The notes under the pieces are model-generated. The model was not told the origin of the DNA, searched no databases, and saw nothing but the letters and a program-made list of their open reading frames with translations. A program made the translations under genes and the position numbers. From Streptomyces venezuelae (GTDB lineage: Bacteria; Actinomycetota; Actinomycetes; Streptomycetales; Streptomycetaceae): a stretch of 64,000 bases of DNA. Positions 16,839 through 24,820 of this stretch are shown here, one piece after another. The DNA lies in contig NZ_CP029192.1 in NCBI RefSeq assembly GCF_008642315.1, forward strand, positions 3,348,001 through 3,412,000. Direction: 5' to 3'. Each line of letters begins with the position of its first letter. Position 1 is the first letter of the stretch.

Positions 16839-18460
16839 CCGTCCTCCCCCTCCTTCGCCGCGCCCGCCTCCCCGTCGACGTGCCATCCCGCGTCGAAGCC
16901 CGGGAAGAACACGGGGACGTCCACGGAGACGTGGGCCTTCCACACCGCGCCCTCGTCCGTGCAGGTCACCGCCGCGCCCTGCCAGGCGTCGGGCAGGTGC
17001 TCCTGGGCCGCGGCGGAGCAGGCCCCGGCCGCGCCCTCGCCCGCCGCGTACGCCGCCGTGGCCGCCCGCGCCGCCTCGTCCGCCGCGTTTCCGGCGAGGG
17101 AGTACGTGTAGCCGTACAGCGCGCACTGCCAGAGGATCGCCATGACCGCGAGCAGCAGCGGGAACATCCCGGCGAATTCGAGGGTGACCGCGCCGCGGTC
17201 GCCGGTCGCCGCCTTCCTGCGCAGGGCGAGGCCGCCGCGCCTGCCGCCCGTGCCCGGGGCGTCCGGGTCGACCAGGCCCAGTTCGCCCGCGAGGCCCCAC
17301 AGGGCCTGTTTGACGGTGGAGCGGCTTTCGAGGTCCTGCATGCGGCCCGCGTCGACGGCGGCCTGCAGCTCCTTGAAGCAGGCGGGCACGGTGGTCCGTG
17401 CGGTCTTGGTGCCCGTGACGCGTTCGACGAGGACGGGTTGGATCTCGGCGCCCTTGCCGTGCCGGTTGACGACGGTGACGGTCTCCTCGGCCTTGCGGAT
17501 CTGCAGCCGGTCCCAGAGGCGCACCACGCGCTTGGCGGCGCGGACGGCGACGACGTCGGGGGTGACGAGCAGCAGGGCCTGGTCGGCGAGTTCGACGGCG
17601 GTGGCGCCCGCTCCGGTCACGTAGGAGCCGCAGTCGACGACCACGACGTCGTAGCGGGCGCGCAGGGCGCCGAGGGTCTGGCGGGCGACGCGGTCGGTGA
17701 CCTCTTCGCCGCGTTCGCCGTCGGCGGGGGCGAGGAGCAGGCCGACACCGGTCTCGTGGGTGTAGACGGCGTCCTGGAGGACGCGGGGCGTGATGTCGGA
17801 GATGGCGGCGAGGTCGGCGATGGAGCGGCGGAACTGCACGTCGAGGTAGGAGGCGACGTCCCCGGACTGCAGGTCGAGGTCGACGAGGGCGACGCTGCGG
17901 CCGGACGCGCGGGAGGCGAGGGCGAGGTGGACGGCGGTGAGGGTGGTGCCGACGCCGCCCTTGGCGCCGCTGACGGTGACGACGGTGCCCGCGCCGGCCC
18001 CGCCCCCGCCTCCCGCGTACAGCTCGAGTCCCCCGCCGTTTCCACTGCCCAGATGCCTGCGCATCCCCGTGGACCAGGACGCGGCGGCCTGGACGCGTTC
18101 GGCGAGGGCGTCGTAGGCGAGCGGGAGGCCGACGATGCCGCGCGCGCCGGAGTCCATGGCGGCGGTGAGGAGCCCCGGGCTGGTGTCGGCGGTGATGAGA
18201 ACCACGCCGACCGCGGGGAAGCGCAGGACGAGGTCGCGGATGAGGTCGAGGGCGGGGACGGGTCCGATGCGCTCGTGGACGAGGACGACTTCGGGCAGCT
18301 CGTCCACGGACTCGGCGGCGAGCCGCGCGAGGGTGTCGAGCAGCGCCGTGGAGTCGCCGACGGGCAGCGCGGTTTCGGTGTCGGGCAGCTGGCCGGTGAG
18401 GGTGGACAGCGCGCGGGCCGCGTCGACGTCGCCGACGGCCGGGAGGATCCGAGTGGTCAT
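16835..18460 (-). CDS. CpaE/TadZ ATPase fused to a TadE-like domain
   Basis: 541-residue protein joining two Tad components. Residues 1-140 form a receiver-like domain (ELPEVVLVHERIG, AMDSGARGIVGLPLAYDAL). Residues 170-400 form a MinD/ParA ATPase with deviant Walker A VSGAKGGVGTTLTAVHLA and VALVDLDLQSGD, typical of CpaE/TadZ, which places the pilus machine in the cell. Residues 440-541 are TadE-like: DRGAVTLEFAGMFPLLLAVMAILWQ, then a small extracellular domain with two Cys. The frame is continuous and no internal stop was found. The ATG at 18458-18460 has AGGAGG upstream. An adjacent separate tadE gene means this operon encodes two TadE modules. Confidence 0.85.
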   Translation of the reverse strand: MTTRILPAVGDVDAARALSTLTGQLPDTETALPVGDSTALLDTLARLAAESVDELPEVVLVHERIGPVPALDLIRDLVLRFPAVGVVLITADTSPGLLTAAMDSGARGIVGLPLAYDALAERVQAAASWSTGMRRHLGSGNGGGLELYAGGGGGAGAGTVVTVSGAKGGVGTTLTAVHLALASRASGRSVALVDLDLQSGDVASYLDVQFRRSIADLAAISDITPRVLQDAVYTHETGVGLLLAPADGERGEEVTDRVARQTLGALRARYDVVVVDCGSYVTGAGATAVELADQALLLVTPDVVAVRAAKRVVRLWDRLQIRKAEETVTVVNRHGKGAEIQPVLVERVTGTKTARTTVPACFKELQAAVDAGRMQDLESRSTVKQALWGLAGELGLVDPDAPGTGGRRGGLALRRKAATGDRGAVTLEFAGMFPLLLAVMAILWQCALYGYTYSLAGNAADEAARAATAAYAAGEGAAGACSAAAQEHLPDAWQGAAVTCTDEGAVWKAHVSVDVPVFFPGFDAGWHVDGEAGAAKEGEDG

Positions 18461-18742
18461 CCGTGACCTCCTACTTGTCCTCGTCGAGGGTGTACGTCCG
18501 GTCCCTGGGCGGCACGCTCGCGTCACCGCCGGCGCCGACCGGGCCCAGCCCGGCGACGTGGTCGAGCAGCTCCCCGAAGACGCCGACGGACACCGCCGCT
18601 CCCGCGCCGGGCAGCCGGCCCGTCACCGCGGACAACGCGCGGGCCACGTCGACGTCGCCGACGGCCGGGAGGATCCGAGTGGTCATCCGTGACCTCCTAC
18701 TTGTCCTCGTCGAGGGTGTACGTCCGGTCCCTGGGCGGCACG
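18421..18742. repeat. Direct repeat (226-bp period) spanning the cpaB-cpaE junction
   Basis: Bases 18421-18516 are identical to 18647-18742 (96 bp). Both copies contain the end of a CpaB-type reading frame, a stop, AGGAGG, and the start of a CpaE-type reading frame. Outside the 96 bp the copies stay alignable but are clearly diverged on both sides. Confidence 0.9.
18471..18686 (-). CDS. Chimeric mini-ORF: CpaE N-terminus joined to CpaB C-terminus
   Basis: 71-codon ORF between the cpaB-type and cpaE-type genes. Residues 1-13 (MTTRILPAVGDVD) are identical to the CpaE start, and residues up to about 47 follow CpaE with many changes. The last 22 residues (VGAGGDASVPPRDRTYTLDEDK) match the CpaB C-terminus with one change. 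It keeps an intact ribosome binding site, ATG and stop, and spacing identical to its neighbours. It is best read as the by-product of a tandem duplication; whether the peptide has a function is unknown. Confidence 0.65.
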   Translation of the reverse strand: MTTRILPAVGDVDVARALSAVTGRLPGAGAAVSVGVFGELLDHVAGLGPVGAGGDASVPPRDRTYTLDEDK

Positions 18743-19407
18743 GTGGCGTCGCCGCCGGCGCCCACCAGGGCGAGTCGGACGTGGGTGGCGAACGATTCGG
18801 CGTAGGCGACGCGCTGGGCGTCCGCGGTGCCGAGGGCGAAGGTGATCGGCACCGCTTCCGTGGCCCTGCGGCGCGTGCGGTCGTCCTGGTCGGGTTCGAG
18901 CGGGGTCAGCTTGCCGACGTCCAGCACCTTGGCGCCCTCCACGATGACTTTGGACTGGTCCTCGGCGTTGTCGGCCTCGCCCTTGAACGTGGCGTAGATG
19001 TTGACCTTCGAGCCGGGGGTGATCTTGCCCGCGACGCCGGTCGCCGCGTCGATCATGATGGCGATCTCCTGTTGCCCCGGGCCGAGTTCGGGACGTCCGA
19101 CGATCATGTCGGACTGCAGGAGCGAGCCCTTGCGGAGCTGCGTGACGGCGATCTTGCCGCGGATCTCGCGCAGATCGGTGACGGCGTTGTCGGACAGCCA
19201 CCGCTCGGGCATCTCGATCTTCTCGAACTGGTCGGCGGTCAGCTCCTTGTAGGGCGCGATGTCGCCCTTGAGCTTGTACGCGGGGACCTCGGGCCCGACC
19301 TTCGAGTTCGCGTCGCGGATCACCGAGAGGACGCCCGCGAACGCGCCGAACGCGCACAGGACCGAAAGGACCAGCAGGATGACGCCGCGGCGCTGGCGTG
19401 AGTTCAT
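18697..19407 (-). CDS. cpaB: CpaB/RcpC-type SAF-domain protein
   Basis: 236-residue Tad assembly protein. It has an N-terminal anchor (GVILLVLSVLCAFGAFAGVLSVI), then a SAF domain (VPAYKLKGDIAPYKELTADQFEKIEMPERWL, LREIRGKIAVTQLRKGSLLQSDMI) and an RcpC-like region (ITPGSKVNIYATFKG). In Gram-negatives RcpC/CpaB modulates the secretin pore or pilin; here it is probably extracytoplasmic and membrane-anchored. The C-terminal 22 residues are duplicated in the following mini-ORF. Confidence 0.85.
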   Translation of the reverse strand: MNSRQRRGVILLVLSVLCAFGAFAGVLSVIRDANSKVGPEVPAYKLKGDIAPYKELTADQFEKIEMPERWLSDNAVTDLREIRGKIAVTQLRKGSLLQSDMIVGRPELGPGQQEIAIMIDAATGVAGKITPGSKVNIYATFKGEADNAEDQSKVIVEGAKVLDVGKLTPLEPDQDDRTRRRATEAVPITFALGTADAQRVAYAESFATHVRLALVGAGGDATVPPRDRTYTLDEDK

Positions 19408-19512
19408 GGGCCGGACTACCTCGATCGAGTGCGGTTGGCTACGGACAGTGAGCGGGGTGGCGCACGTGCGGTCGTCGGTCGCGTACGAGGGGCGAGGGAG
19501 AGCGGGAGCGGG

Positions 19513-20484
19513 CTACGTGGCGCCGCGGGGCAGGGCCGAGGTTCCCGGCGCGGGGGCCGGGCCCGCGGCCGGGCGGAGTCGGTGGCTCGCGGGGACGAGG
19601 GTGCGGGTCGGCTGCGCGGGGCGCTCGCCGGGCGGCGGCAGGGGCGCGGCGCAGAACGCGCAGCGGTCGCCGATGAGTTCGAGGCCGCACCAGTGACAGT
19701 CGTCGCGCCGGACGGAGGACACCAGCTGGTAGAGGACGGAGATGTCAGGGATGGCGGCGGCGAACTCGACGAGTTTCGCGGTGGCCCACCAGCGTTCGGA
19801 CTCCGCGGGCAGCTGGACCTCGGTGACCTCCTGGGACTTCCAGGCGGGGGCGAGGGTACCGGTCACCCAGTCGGGGGCGAGGCGGCCGGGGGCGTAGAGG
19901 AGTCTCGTGGCGAAGCCGGGTCCTGGGAGGTCGGCCTCCTCACCGCCGCCCGTCAGCTTCACGAGTTCGGGCTGCGGGGCGGCGAGGGCGGCGAACTGGC
20001 TGCCGGGGAGCCACGACTTGGCGTGCGACTCCAGGCTGACGTCGATCCTGCCGCGGTCGAGGCGGGCGACGGAGCCGAGGAGGGCGCCCGCGTGGATGTA
20101 GTGGGACAGGAGGCGGGCCGCGGAGGCCAGGACGCCGGGGCTGAAGTCGCAGACCGACAACTGCCGCAGTTGCAGCGCGAGTACGGCGAGGCCGAGCGGC
20201 GGCAGGTCGGAGCGGACGATGGCGATGCGGTCGCTCTCCAGGACCGAGCGGACGGCGTGCAGGCGCCGGGCGACGGACGCGGGAGCGGAGGACGGGCACA
20301 GCGCGATCACGTAGCCGTGGTGCTCGATGAGGGTGTGCATCTCCGTGAGCGCCTGGTCCAGGGAGTACGTCCGCGGGGACTGCACGGCCGACTGGAGGAC
20401 GGCGGCCGACGGGGTGTGCCGGTCGGGTGACGGCAGCACGAGGTCGGGGCCGGTGACGGCTATGGCGGTCGGCAACGCGTACAC
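19513..20484 (-). CDS. Conserved Tad-adjacent protein with C-terminal zinc ribbon
   Basis: Function not recognised. The 323-residue soluble protein has no signal or membrane helix. Its C-terminal part carries a C-x2-C...C-x2-C zinc-ribbon pattern (CHWCGLELIGDRCAFC), followed by a Pro-rich tail. The N-terminal region YSLDQALTEMHTLIEHHGYVIALCPSSAP looks like a nucleotide-binding or globular fold, but no motif is clear. GTG start at 20482-20484. It is first in the leftward Tad operon, 105 bp upstream of cpaB, so a cytoplasmic accessory or regulator of the pilus is a reasonable guess. Confidence 0.65.
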   Translation of the reverse strand: MYALPTAIAVTGPDLVLPSPDRHTPSAAVLQSAVQSPRTYSLDQALTEMHTLIEHHGYVIALCPSSAPASVARRLHAVRSVLESDRIAIVRSDLPPLGLAVLALQLRQLSVCDFSPGVLASAARLLSHYIHAGALLGSVARLDRGRIDVSLESHAKSWLPGSQFAALAAPQPELVKLTGGGEEADLPGPGFATRLLYAPGRLAPDWVTGTLAPAWKSQEVTEVQLPAESERWWATAKLVEFAAAIPDISVLYQLVSSVRRDDCHWCGLELIGDRCAFCAAPLPPPGERPAQPTRTLVPASHRLRPAAGPAPAPGTSALPRGAT

Positions 20485-20608
20485 CCCCGGTGGTCGTGCA
20501 CTCCTGCCTCAGCACCATATCCACGTCATGGTCGCCCCAACACCCAACTTCGCACTGTTCATGTGGAGGTGGGCGCGTACTCCTGTGCACCAAGTGATGT
20601 TTGATCCC

Positions 20609-20636
20609 TTGACAACTCAATTGGTCTGGACCAGCT
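20609..20636 (+). promoter_or_regulatory. Chitinase promoter region with DasR-like (dre) operator
   Basis: A TTGACA -35 element lies at 20609-20614. It is followed by TTGGTCTGGACCAG at 20621-20634, which matches the palindromic TGGTCTAGACCA consensus found in Streptomyces chitinase promoters and bound by DasR, the GlcNAc regulator. Only one substitution separates the central 12 bp from the consensus. Confidence 0.75.
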
Positions 20637-20676
20637 TTTACGACCAAGCACGACCCAGCAGACGGCGGTGGCCACC

Positions 20677-20720
20677 GTTCCGACGTACCTCTCCCCCACG
20701 TTCCGACGTACCTCTCCCCC
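20677..20720 (+). repeat. Two direct copies of a 21-bp sequence in the chitinase leader
   Basis: GTTCCGACGTACCTCTCCCCC occurs at 20677-20697 and again at 20700-20720, exactly 23 bp apart. It ends just before the ribosome binding site of the chitinase gene. Confidence 0.9.
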
Positions 20721-20734
20721 CACCGGAGGCAGCA

Positions 20735-21745
20735 GTGGACCGCACACGCAGGAGAAGGACCGGTGCTCTCACCGGCGCCGTCGCCGCCCTCGCCCTCACC
20801 CTGACGGGCGGCCTCTTCACCGGCACCGCCGCGAGCGCGGCCGACACCGGGGCCCGCGCCGTGCCCAAGCACGCCGTGACCGGCTACTGGCAGAACTTCG
20901 ACAACGGCGCCCAGGTGCAGAAGCTGGGCGACGTGCAGGACGAGTACGACATCATCGCCGTCTCGTTCGCCGACGCCACCGGCACGCCCGGCGAGGTGAC
21001 CTTCAACCTCGACTCGGCGGGTCTCGGCGGCTACACCGTCGACCAGTTCAAGGCCGACATCAAGGCCAAGCAGGCCGCGGGCAAGTCCGTGATCGTCTCG
21101 GTCGGCGGCGAGAAGGGCGCGGTGGCGGTCAACGACGCGGCGTCCGCGAACGCGTTCGCCGACTCCGTGCACGAGCTCATGCAGGAGTACGGATTCGACG
21201 GCGTCGACATCGACCTGGAGAACGGCCTCAACTCCACGTACATGACGCAGGCGCTCAAGTCGCTCGCGGGCAAGGCCGGTTCGGGCCTCGTCCTGACGAT
21301 GGCCCCGCAGACGATCGACATGCAGTCCCCGTCGACCGAGTACTTCAAGACCGCGCTCGCCGTGAAGGACATCCTCACGGTGGTCAACATGCAGTACTAC
21401 AACAGCGGTTCGATGCTCGGCTGCGACGGCAAGGTCTACAGCCAGGGCACGGTCGACTTCCTCACCGGGCTCGCCTGCATCCAGCTGGAGAACGGCCTCG
21501 CGCCGTCGCAGGTCGGCATCGGCGTCCCGGCGTCCTCGCGGGCGGCCGGCGGCGGATACGTCGCGCCGGAGGTCGTGAACAACGCCCTGGACTGTCTGGC
21601 GAAGGGCACGGGCTGCGGCTCCTTCAAGCCGTCCAGGACGTACCCCGACATCCGGGGCGCGATGACCTGGTCCACCAACTGGGACGCGACGGCGGGCAGC
21701 GCCTGGTCCAAGTCCGTGGGCGCCCACGTGCACGGCCTGCCGTAG
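20735..21745 (+). CDS. Secreted GH18 chitinase
   Basis: 336-residue extracellular chitinase consisting of a signal peptide (about residues 1-34, ending TAASA) and a GH18 TIM barrel only, with no carbohydrate-binding module. Catalytic motif DGVDIDLEN (D-x-x-D-x-D-x-E) is intact, as is the upstream VIVSVGGEKG strand and the C-terminal GAMTWSTNWD with the conserved Trp. GTG start with GGAGG 5 nt upstream. The promoter has a DasR-like operator, so induction by chitin-derived sugars is likely. Confidence 0.92.
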   Translation: MDRTRRRRTGALTGAVAALALTLTGGLFTGTAASAADTGARAVPKHAVTGYWQNFDNGAQVQKLGDVQDEYDIIAVSFADATGTPGEVTFNLDSAGLGGYTVDQFKADIKAKQAAGKSVIVSVGGEKGAVAVNDAASANAFADSVHELMQEYGFDGVDIDLENGLNSTYMTQALKSLAGKAGSGLVLTMAPQTIDMQSPSTEYFKTALAVKDILTVVNMQYYNSGSMLGCDGKVYSQGTVDFLTGLACIQLENGLAPSQVGIGVPASSRAAGGGYVAPEVVNNALDCLAKGTGCGSFKPSRTYPDIRGAMTWSTNWDATAGSAWSKSVGAHVHGLP

Positions 21746-21775
21746 CCGTACTCCCCATGTCCCCCCTCAAGAACC

Positions 21776-21805
21776 GCAGCGCCGCCGCTCCCCCGGCGGC
21801 GCTGC
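21776..21805. terminator. Hairpin between chitinase and Nramp-like genes
   Basis: 11-bp stem, GCAGCGCCGCC at 21776-21786 with 21795-21805, 8-nt loop, between convergent genes. Confidence 0.7.
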
Positions 21806-21828
21806 GTGCGTTCCGGGCCCCACACCCG

Positions 21829-23151
21829 TCACCAGGGCAGGTCGCGCACCTGCTGCACGCACAGGATCAGGAAGAGCAGCCCCGCTCCGGCGAGCATCAC
21901 GTTGCTGACGATGCCGTTGCGCCACTGCTTCGGCGTGCGCGAGGAGTTGAGCAGCCACAGCAGGGTGAGGGCCAGGAACGGCATGAAGAACGCGCCGAGC
22001 ACGCCGTAGGCGATGACGAGGCCGAACGGCTCGTCGAGGAAGAGCAGGCCCATCGGAGGGAACGTCAGCCAGAGCAGGTACGCGCGGAACGGCACCGACT
22101 TCTCGCGCTTGCCCGCCGCGACCTCCTCGACCATGTCCCCCTCCGCGGCACCGCCCCCGGCACCGGCGCGCTCGCGCCGCAGCCGCTCCACGAAGTCCGC
22201 GAACATCAGGCTCACGCCGTGCCACACGCCCATGAGGGCGCCGAAGGAGGTGGCGAAGAAGCCGATGAGGAAGAGGTTGGCGGTGACCGCGCCGAACTTG
22301 TCCTCCAGGACCTTGCCGAGGTCGATGAGGCCCCGGTCGCCGGAGGTGAGGGCGATGTTCGTGGAGTGCAGGAGCTCGGCGCCGATGATCATCATGGCGA
22401 CGACGAAGACGCCGGTCGTGATGTACGCGACGCGGTTGTCGAGCCGCATCACCTTGAGCCAGCTGATGTCGGTCCAGCCCTTGGAGTTCACCCAGTAGCC
22501 GTACGCGGCCATGGTGATGGTGCCGCCGACGCCGCCGATCAGGCCGAGCGTGTAGAGCAGCGAGCCGTCGGGCAGGGCGGGCACGAGGCCCGCGACGGCG
22601 TTGCCGAGGTCGGGGGCGACGCGGATCGCGACGTACACGACGATCAGGAACTTCATGCCGATGACGATCGTCATGGCCTTCTCGAAGACCGCGTACCGGT
22701 TGAACCAGACGAAGGCGAGGCCCAGCAGACCGCAGAGGACCGCCCAGGTCTTCAGGCTCGGCCCGTCCGGGAAGAGCGCGACGAGCGGCAGGGCGCTGGA
22801 CGACATCGCCGTGGCGCCGTAGACGAACCCCCAGATGACGACGTAGACCGCGAAGTAGTACGTGGTCCACTGGCCGAGGCTGCGCCAGCCCTCGAAGAGG
22901 GTGCGTCCGGTGGCCAGGTGCCAGCGGCCCGTCGCCTCCGCGAGGGAGATCTTCACCAGACAGCCGATGATCGCGGCCCACAGCAGGGTGTAGCCGAATT
23001 TGCTGCCCGCGATGAGGGTCGCGACGAGGTCGCCCGCGCCGACTCCGGTGGCCGCGACGACGATGCCGGGCCCGACGTACTTCCAGCTCGCCTTGCGGAG
23101 CCGAGGTTCCGCTTCGCCGGCGGCGGTGCCACTGCCTGTGCTTTCAGCCAT
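21829..23151 (-). CDS. Nramp-related membrane transporter lacking the canonical metal motifs
   Basis: 440-residue protein with about 11 membrane helices and clear Nramp/LeuT-fold similarity (WKYVGPGIVVAATGVGAGDLVAT at the first helix, LYTLGLIGGVGGTITMAAYGYW at the sixth). The Nramp metal-binding motifs are replaced: DPGN becomes GAGD in TM1, and MPH becomes MAA in TM6. It may therefore not carry Mn or Fe. A charged loop at about residues 325-355 is Glu/Gly-rich. The ATG at 23149-23151 was taken as start. It is divergent from the M14 peptidase gene. Confidence 0.82.
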   Translation of the reverse strand: MAESTGSGTAAGEAEPRLRKASWKYVGPGIVVAATGVGAGDLVATLIAGSKFGYTLLWAAIIGCLVKISLAEATGRWHLATGRTLFEGWRSLGQWTTYYFAVYVVIWGFVYGATAMSSSALPLVALFPDGPSLKTWAVLCGLLGLAFVWFNRYAVFEKAMTIVIGMKFLIVVYVAIRVAPDLGNAVAGLVPALPDGSLLYTLGLIGGVGGTITMAAYGYWVNSKGWTDISWLKVMRLDNRVAYITTGVFVVAMMIIGAELLHSTNIALTSGDRGLIDLGKVLEDKFGAVTANLFLIGFFATSFGALMGVWHGVSLMFADFVERLRRERAGAGGGAAEGDMVEEVAAGKREKSVPFRAYLLWLTFPPMGLLFLDEPFGLVIAYGVLGAFFMPFLALTLLWLLNSSRTPKQWRNGIVSNVMLAGAGLLFLILCVQQVRDLPW

Positions 23152-23261
23152 GCCGATCAAGAAAGCGCATCGCGGTCCCGGACACAAGAGGTTGGCCAAA
23201 GACAGCGTTGACCGGTTCATGCCATGCGTCGACGATGGGCCCGCGCGACCGGCAACCCGAA

Positions 23262-23343
23262 CGTCGCGCACCGCACGCCGGCTCGTCGCGCACCGCAACA
23301 CCCGCGCGTCGCGCACCGCATCGCCCGCTCGTCGCGCACCCCG
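23262..23343. repeat. Four direct repeats of CGTCGCGCACC upstream of the M14 peptidase gene
   Basis: The 11-mer CGTCGCGCACC begins at 23262, 23284, 23307 and 23330 (period 22-23 bp). The first three copies extend to CGTCGCGCACCGCA. It lies in the 250-bp gap between two divergent genes, so it may be a multi-site operator, or simply a tandem repeat. Confidence 0.85.
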
Positions 23344-23401
23344 CACGTGACAGCAACCCCGCACGTCGCACTGAACAACCCCCCACCCCTGAGGAGACTT
23401 C

Positions 23402-24745
23402 ATGCGACTCCGCATACGCGGCAGGAGATCCGCGGCCCTCGCGGCGCTTCTCGCCCTGGCCGTGGCGGCCCCCCTGACCGCCAACGCCTCGACAGGACAG
23501 GCCGACCCGGCCCCCCGCAGCGCGGCGACCGCCGCCGACGAAGAAACGCGCCAGTACGAGATCCCCCTGCGCGACGACCGCGCCGCGCGCACCGCGCTCG
23601 CCCGCACCGGCGTCGCCATCGACGAGGTCGACGCCCGCGCGGTGGTCGTCTCGGCGGACGCGGCCGAGGCGGCGGCGCTCCGGAAGGCGGGCTACGAACT
23701 CAGGCCGCTCGCCGGGCCCCCGAAGCGCGCGAACGGTGAGGAAGTGAAGGTCAAGGACTTCCCGCCCGCCGACGCGAGGTACCACAACTACGCCGAGATG
23801 AACGCGGAGATCGACCAGCGCATCGCGGCCCACCCGGACCTGTTCAGCAAGAAGGTCATCGGCAAGTCCTACTCGGGCCGGGACATCATCGCCATCAAGA
23901 TCAGCGACAACGTGGGCACCGACGAGGCCGAGCCCGAGGTCCTCTTCACCCACCACCAGCACGCGCGCGAGCACCTGACGGTGGAGATGGCGCTCTACCT
24001 GCTGCGCGAACTGGGCGACGACTACGCCACGGACGCGCGGATCAAGAAGATGGTCGACGAGCGCGAGATCTGGATCGTCCCGGACGTGAACCCGGACGGC
24101 GGCGAGTACGACATCGCGACCGGCTCGTACCGCAGCTGGCGCAAGAACCGCCAGCCCAACAGCGGCTCGTCGAACGTCGGCACCGACCTGAACCGCAACT
24201 GGGCCTACCGGTGGGGATGCTGCGGCGGCTCGTCCGGGTCCACGGGCTCCGAGACGTACCGCGGCCGCAGCGCCGAGTCGGCGCCCGAGACGCAGGTCGT
24301 CGCCAACTTCGTGCGCAGCCGCGTCGTCGGCGGCAAGCAGCAGATCAAGGCGTCCATCGACTTCCACACGTACAGCGAGCTGGTCCTGTGGCCGTACGGC
24401 TACACGTACAGCGACACGGGCCCCGGCCTCACCCAGGACGACCGCGACGCGCACGCCGCGATCGGCAGGAAGATGGCCGCGAGCAACGGCTACACACCCC
24501 AGCAGTCCAGCGACCTCTACATCACCGACGGGTCGATCAACGACTGGCTGTGGGGCAACCAGAAGATCTTCAGCTACACCTTCGAGATGTACCCGTCGTC
24601 CGCCGGCGGCGGCGGTTTCTACCCGCCCGACGAGGTGATCGAGCGCGAGACCAGCCGCAACCGTGACGCGGTGCTGCAGCTCCTGGAGAACTCGGACTGC
24701 ATGTACCGGTCGATCGGGAAGGAGCAGCAGTACTGCACGGGCTGA
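23402..24745 (+). CDS. Secreted M14-family zinc carboxypeptidase
   Basis: 447-residue extracellular metallopeptidase of the carboxypeptidase T/A type. It has a Sec signal (residues 1-30), a propeptide to about residue 125, then the catalytic domain starting [11 protein letters not shown]. The zinc site is HAREH (H-x-x-E) plus the His of IDFHTYSE; substrate-binding Arg is in [13 protein letters not shown]; the catalytic Glu is in YTFEMYP. Cysteines at WGCCGG and near the C-terminus suggest disulfides. GAGGAG precedes the ATG. Confidence 0.92.
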   Translation: MRLRIRGRRSAALAALLALAVAAPLTANASTGQADPAPRSAATAADEETRQYEIPLRDDRAARTALARTGVAIDEVDARAVVVSADAAEAAALRKAGYELRPLAGPPKRANGEEVKVKDFPPADARYHNYAEMNAEIDQRIAAHPDLFSKKVIGKSYSGRDIIAIKISDNVGTDEAEPEVLFTHHQHAREHLTVEMALYLLRELGDDYATDARIKKMVDEREIWIVPDVNPDGGEYDIATGSYRSWRKNRQPNSGSSNVGTDLNRNWAYRWGCCGGSSGSTGSETYRGRSAESAPETQVVANFVRSRVVGGKQQIKASIDFHTYSELVLWPYGYTYSDTGPGLTQDDRDAHAAIGRKMAASNGYTPQQSSDLYITDGSINDWLWGNQKIFSYTFEMYPSSAGGGGFYPPDEVIERETSRNRDAVLQLLENSDCMYRSIGKEQQYCTG

Positions 24746-24751
24746 CGCAAG

Positions 24752-24787
24752 GGGCGGGACACCGGTGAACCATCCGGTGCCCCGCCC
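24752..24787 (+). terminator. Hairpin after the M14 peptidase gene
   Basis: GGGCGGGACACCGG pairs with CCGGTGCCCCGCCC around a short loop, with one internal mismatch. It lies between convergent genes. Confidence 0.65.
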
Positions 24788-24820
24788 GCGTACGGGAAGA
24801 CGTCCCCGCCGCACGGAGAG

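Noticed and set aside
18471..18686. Treating the chimeric mini-ORF as an ordinary pseudogene
   Set aside because: Its translation signals are intact and the frame is open, so it was listed as a CDS of doubtful function.
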